A stretch of 23,315 bases of DNA from positions 1-23,315 of the forward strand of contig CAZJMK010000061.1 of NCBI GenBank assembly GCA_964547135.1, read 5' to 3'. Of this stretch, positions 22,631-23,315 are shown piece by piece. A program made the position numbers and the translations under genes. The notes under the pieces are model-generated. The model was not told where the DNA came from. It did no database searches and worked only from the letters and a program-made list of their open reading frames with translations. The stretch comes from JAJXSS01 sp964547135 (lineage in GTDB: Bacteria > Planctomycetota > Phycisphaerae > Phycisphaerales > Phycisphaeraceae). Position 1 is the first letter of the stretch, and each line of letters begins with the position of its first letter.

Positions 22631-22731
22631 ATGGATAATGGATAAGGGATAATGGATAATGTTCGGAAAAAGAAATGCGTTATTGGGGCTTTGGTTTGAA
22701 CATCATCCATTATCTTTTATCCATCATCCAT
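22631..22731. repeat. Heptamer-armed long inverted repeat
   Basis: Arms 22631-22664 and 22698-22731 are inverted copies with 30 of 34 positions matching, each built of 7-bp units ATGGATA or variants, around a 33-base loop. Transcribed, it would form a long hairpin with two G-U pairs and two mismatches. It starts two bases after the stop of the methyltransferase (22626-22628) and ends 16 bases before the next start. Confidence 0.85.
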
Positions 22732-22747
22732 TCGGACTTTTTTCGCC

Positions 22748-23239
22748 ATGACCCAACTCCCGGTTGAAGACCAGACGATGCACGGCTACGAGCCGCCCAT
22801 GAACACGCAGTTCAACGTGTTTTTGGACAATCGCGTCGGACGCATGATGGAACTGATGGACCTGTTGCACGGTCAGGCGATTCGTGTGGCTGCGTTCATG
22901 GTCAACGACTCCGCTGACTATGCGGTGCAGCGACTGGTGGTCACGCGACCGGACGATGCACGACGCTTGTTGCAACATGCCCACTGGCCGTTTTCGGAAA
23001 CGGAAGTGCTGGCGGTGGCGTTGCCTGCCGGGGTGACCCTGGTGGACCTCTGCCGGGCTTTGGTGCAGGCCGAGGTGAACATTTTGTACGCCTACCCGCT
23101 GCTGGCCCGTCCGCAGCAACGACCGGGCATTGTACTGCACACCGATGATCAAACTATTTCAGGCCGGGTGCTCCGCCGCAAGGGTTTTGTGCTGCTGGGC
23201 GAAAAGGAATTGGCCCAACCCGATGACCAGGGGGGATGA
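22748..23239 (+). CDS. Tandem ACT-domain protein
   Basis: A 163-residue cytoplasmic protein with two ACT domains: the first from TQFNVFLDNRVGRMMELMDLL to about residue 82, the second from ETEVLAVALPAGVTLVDLCRAL to RPGIVLHTDD. ACT domains bind amino acids or other small ligands and regulate enzymes; a free-standing double-ACT protein probably acts as a ligand sensor. The first block is well conserved (FLDNRVGRM); the second lacks the usual Gly after the first strand but retains the helix and VNILYAYPL strand. ATG 22748 has no clear ribosome site; ATGs at codons 11 and 18 are also in frame and the last one still leaves a full first domain. It is preceded by a hairpin-forming repeat. Confidence 0.85.
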   Translation: MTQLPVEDQTMHGYEPPMNTQFNVFLDNRVGRMMELMDLLHGQAIRVAAFMVNDSADYAVQRLVVTRPDDARRLLQHAHWPFSETEVLAVALPAGVTLVDLCRALVQAEVNILYAYPLLARPQQRPGIVLHTDDQTISGRVLRRKGFVLLGEKELAQPDDQGG

Positions 23240-23241
23240 AC

Positions 23242-23264
23242 ATTTCGGATTTCGAATTTTGAAT
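23242..23264. repeat. Start of another heptamer repeat arm
   Basis: ATTTCGG, ATTTCGA, ATTTTGA units (23242-23262) match the arms at 8705-8932. They begin two bases after the stop of the ACT gene (23237-23239). The remaining 51 bases to the window end hold no recognisable gene. Confidence 0.65.
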
Positions 23265-23315
23265 CAGTAGTGTCCGGTTACAAGTCGAACAGGGACAATT
23301 GGTTACGATCACCCT

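Noticed and set aside
23265..23315. Tip of an insertion sequence at the window end (TAGTGTCCGGTTAC)
   Set aside because: The segment resembles some transposon ends, but only 51 bases are visible and no transposase or opposite end can be seen.

Overview
The window looks like chromosomal DNA from a member of the Planctomycetota, possibly of the Phycisphaerae. This is an inference from gene content and style: an archaeal-type phosphohexomutase, RNase Y, a tandem-ACT protein, paralogous lipoproteins, an ECF sigma/anti-sigma pair, a high-GC backbone and many repeat-filled spacers. No rRNA or tRNA gene was recognised, so the assignment is tentative.

Layout. 1-5560, nearly all minus strand: phosphohexomutase (glmM-like), hypoxanthine phosphoribosyltransferase (hpt), a coupled HEPN protein with a small upstream partner, RNase Y (rny), and a possible 135-residue protein with its own promoter and terminator. 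5649-7168, plus strand and AT-richer: a three-gene unit with a ClpP/SppA-like SDH-type serine protease between two small proteins; its first gene looks leaderless and the unit ends in a strong intrinsic terminator. 7284-11141, minus strand: a glycosyltransferase carrying an in-frame palindromic repeat, two paralogous lipoproteins and a DUF2752 membrane protein. 11350-12327: pssA. 12410-14587: a Cache-HAMP chemoreceptor. 14854-17765: ECF sigma factor, zinc-type anti-sigma factor and an exported 528-residue protein. 17785-19640, minus strand and AT-rich: an OLD-like ATPase overlapped by a DUF3226 TOPRIM protein, probably a defence module. 19750-23239: KDPG aldolase, an HWE/HisKA_2 histidine kinase, a 16S rRNA G1405-type methyltransferase and a tandem-ACT protein.

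Repeats. Two kinds of dispersed repeat fill most spacers. One has arms of degenerate 7- or 8-bp units, often inverted and sometimes around a TTAGCGC hairpin core; a 24-bp core is shared exactly (inverted) between positions 29-52 and 20474-20497. These arms begin within a few bases of the stop codons of at least six genes. The other is a CCCTCTCCC/GGGAGAGGG palindromic family. One copy, 177 bp (59 codons), lies in frame inside the glycosyltransferase at its interdomain linker.

How the genes work together. Most of the backbone is housekeeping: amino-sugar and purine salvage, RNA decay, phospholipid synthesis and envelope or signalling genes. The likely accessory cargo is the ATPase-TOPRIM pair, the SDH-protease unit, the HEPN pair and possibly the rRNA methyltransferase. 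All readings come from inspection only; no database search was run.
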